NCBI RefSeq assembly: GCF_003443875.1
Contig: NZ_CP027482.1
Span: 744,001-808,000, forward strand
From: Aeromicrobium sp. A1-2
Lineage (GTDB): Bacteria > Actinomycetota > Actinomycetes > Propionibacteriales > Nocardioidaceae
Direction of reading: 5' to 3'
Length of the DNA stretch: 64,000 bases
Shown here: in pieces, positions 62,663 through 64,000 of the stretch
Position numbering within the stretch: the stretch's first letter is position 1
Layout of the letters: each line of letters opens with the position of its first letter
Notes under the pieces: model-generated
Told to the model about the DNA's origin: nothing
What the model saw: only the letters and a program-made list of their open reading frames with translations
Databases searched by the model: none
Made by a program: the position numbers and the translations under genes

Positions 62663-63104
62663 GCGGGCTGTGGATGAGCGTGGGCGTGCGAGTCGTCGAT
62701 CCCGCACGATCGGCGAATGGGCAGCGCTGATGGTGCAGGGCAACACGTGGTTCGACGGGCTCGACCGCTCCGGTGACGCGCGCGATGTGCTGGTCCACTG
62801 TCGTCCGGGCTCACAGCTCGGCGTGCGGGCGGGGATCCGTCCCACCGAGGGTCGGCGACTCGCACCACAAGACCCGCGGCATCGTGCAGGCGCGAAGGGC
62901 CGTCGAGCTGGCGTGCTCGCGGTCAGCGAGTCCGCGGGAGTCGCGGACCCGGATGCTCGCGGAGCTCGATGCGGGCATCGCGGGGCTCCTCGTCAACGTC
63001 CCGGTGTTCGACCTGGCGGGATCGCTGCTCGGGATCGTGGACCTGCTCGACCCGGCCTCGAGGCTGGTCATCGGGTCGGACGGCGCTGACCACCGCTCCC
63101 AGGA
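62663..63104 (+). pseudogene. Remnant of AbiEi/DUF559-type gene
   Basis: No single frame spans this region, but pieces recall one family. DARDVLVHCRPGSQLGVRAG reads in the frame of 62787, and, one frame over, RRAVELACSRSASPRESRTR, NVPVFDLAGSLLGIVDLLDP and GSDGADHRSQ read from 62893 to 63102. The second set resembles the C-terminal, DUF559/Vsr-like nuclease region of actinobacterial AbiEi-type proteins (family form ..SPxETRxR..PVFDLxGxLLGxxDLLD..YDGADHR). The match stops right after GADHRSQ, at the edge of the second palindromic repeat (63105). A frameshift and large deletions mark it as broken. Confidence 0.65.
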
Positions 63105-63166
63105 GCTGGGCCTGACGTTTCTGCGCACGCCTCACGGCGATTCGCGACACAAACGTCAGGCTCAGC
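63105..63166. repeat. 62-bp palindromic repeat, copy B
   Basis: The ends GCTGGGCCTGACGTTT (63105-63120) and AAACGTCAGGCTCAGC (63151-63166) form a 16-bp stem with one G-T pair. Length equals that of copy A. The segment 63151-63178 is also complementary at 26 of 28 bases to 62589-62616. The repeat interrupts the nuclease remnant. Confidence 0.82.
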
Positions 63167-63179
63167 GGGGAGGTGAGGG

Positions 63180-64000
63180 TCAGAAGGCTGCTTGGGCCTT
63201 CAACGCGCGGGAAAGATCGTCGAGACCCTCCGACACATAGCGCTTCGCCGCCGGGTTGGCCGACGTCGAGGCGAGCCAGCCGGCGACCTTGTCGAGCGTC
63301 TCCTGGGTCGGATTGGCCGACGGGAACAGGTAGATCAGCACGACCTGGCCGATCCAGACGCCCATGTCGTCGATGATCGTGTCGGCGACCTCGAGGTAGC
63401 GATCGACGAACGGCTCGAGGACCTCATCCTGTCCGGAGACCTGGAACGCGAGCGCGGTCGAGCGGCGGGTCTCGTTGGGTGTCAACGGGTCGACGGCCGC
63501 GATCCGCCAGGCTTCCTCCTTGGCCGCGCCGAGGGGGCGAATGGCCCGGGCCGCGGACGCATTTTCCTGGCCCGAGATCGTGTTGTCCCGCTCGAGCTCG
63601 GCGGCGATCTCCGCCTCGTCGGCGGCACCGATGCGCGCCAGCGCCGTGAGGATGGTCCACCGCAGGTCCGTGTCGACCGCGAGGCCCTCGAGTGAGCCGG
63701 CAAGGAGCTCCCGCAGCGGCTCAGGGCTCGAGGCTGTCGACGCGTACGCCCGGGCCAGAGCGAGCTGGTGGTCGCTGCCAGCCTCGGCCGCGTCCAGCAG
63801 TCCACGGACTCCCGATTCCCAACGCTCGTGCAGTGCCGGTCGCGCCGGTTCGGAGGTGTAGAGGTTGACCGCCGTCTTGCCCTGGCGCAGCAATGAGCTG
63901 ACGGCAGTCAGGTCGGTCTCCGAGCCGACGCCCGCGAGCACGAGGGTCACGAAGTCCGAGGACGACAGCTCGGCGTCGCGGGTCATGTCCCAGGCCGATC
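63180..64000 (-). CDS. pepN: Aminopeptidase N, C-terminal part (cut by window edge)
   Basis: The minus-strand frame is open to the right edge: residues SAWDMTRDAELSSSDFV appear before the internal ATG at 63986, so the N-terminal metallopeptidase domain lies beyond the window. The visible part, about 273 residues, is the helical ERAP1-like C-terminal domain of actinobacterial M1 aminopeptidases, with typical segments RWTILTALARIGAADEAEIA, ERDNTISGQENASAARA and DKVAGWLASTSANPAAKRYV. The family releases N-terminal amino acids from peptides in a zinc-dependent reaction. The stop codon is 14 bases from copy B of the palindromic repeat. Confidence 0.9.
   Translation of the reverse strand, partial: SAWDMTRDAELSSSDFVTLVLAGVGSETDLTAVSSLLRQGKTAVNLYTSEPARPALHERWESGVRGLLDAAEAGSDHQLALARAYASTASSPEPLRELLAGSLEGLAVDTDLRWTILTALARIGAADEAEIAAELERDNTISGQENASAARAIRPLGAAKEEAWRIAAVDPLTPNETRRSTALAFQVSGQDEVLEPFVDRYLEVADTIIDDMGVWIGQVVLIYLFPSANPTQETLDKVAGWLASTSANPAAKRYVSEGLDDLSRALKAQAAF

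Overview
The window is high-GC, gene-dense DNA with short, often overlapping intergenic spaces and frequent GTG starts. It fits a free-living actinobacterium. The mix of a giant type I fatty acid synthase (FAS-I) with its own holo-ACP synthase, an acyl-CoA carboxylase, AccB-like small biotin carrier, GlbO-type globin, oligoribonuclease, PucR regulator and a Tat-exported DyP peroxidase points to the Actinomycetota. A Nocardioidaceae/Aeromicrobium-like host is my best guess, from recall only. No prophage, insertion sequence or CRISPR array was seen, so this looks like core chromosome.

Layout. 1-9.6 kb: the end of an acetoacetyl-CoA synthetase gene, a small protein built from restriction-enzyme-type accessory domains, a PucR regulator, a lipid-transfer-type thiolase, and a TetR-controlled run of SDR, saccharopine-dehydrogenase-like protein, acyl-CoA ligase and SDR (an uncharacterised CoA-dependent catabolic cluster). 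9.8-17.7 kb: an arginine deiminase operon (YfcC-type transporter, arcA, OTC, carbamate kinase) extended by a translationally coupled P-type cation ATPase and a cupin. 17.7-23.1 kb: epimerase, DksA/TraR-like protein, tRNA-Lys, FAD oxidoreductase, DNA alkylation repair protein, pirin and a histidine phosphatase. 23.1-27.4 kb: glpK, glpD, a DUF4097-type membrane protein and tRNA-His. 27.4-30.3 kb: orn, a membrane-anchored DsbA-like protein and a lysE-crcB-crcB exporter operon. 30.4-33.8 kb: a BlaI/CopY-type regulator divergent from a copper cluster (unknown membrane protein, CopC, PCu(A)C, DyP peroxidase). 33.9-34.2 kb: three 90-bp tandem repeats carrying the 3' end of the adjacent tRNA-Arg. 34.3-40.7 kb: PrsW protease, two overlapping dynamin-like GTPases and ettA. 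40.7-46.3 kb: MarR/YceI pair, then TetR, long-chain-type acyl-CoA dehydrogenase, thiolase and SDR, then a peroxiredoxin. 46.5-60.2 kb: FAS-I, acpS, TetR, phosphotransferase, SDR, carboxylase subunit and biotin carrier, which together look like a lipid synthesis and breakdown locus. 60.2-64 kb: thioesterase, globin, MscS channel, a small membrane protein, a decayed AbiEi/DUF559-like gene bracketed by 62-bp palindromic repeats, and the end of pepN.

Regulatory structure is the richest signal. An identical 16-bp palindrome (in opposite orientation) sits before both the acyl-CoA dehydrogenase cluster and the distant SDR/phosphotransferase pair 16 kb away. A second palindrome core, TGAGGAAAACCTCA, is shared by FAS-I and the carboxylase. 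A third, ATTGAACGTTCAAT, lies in the spacer of the YceI promoter, with a close relative in the spacer of the pirin promoter. At least eleven genes have a TAnnnT -10 hexamer only 6-7 bases before the start codon, implying leaderless mRNAs.
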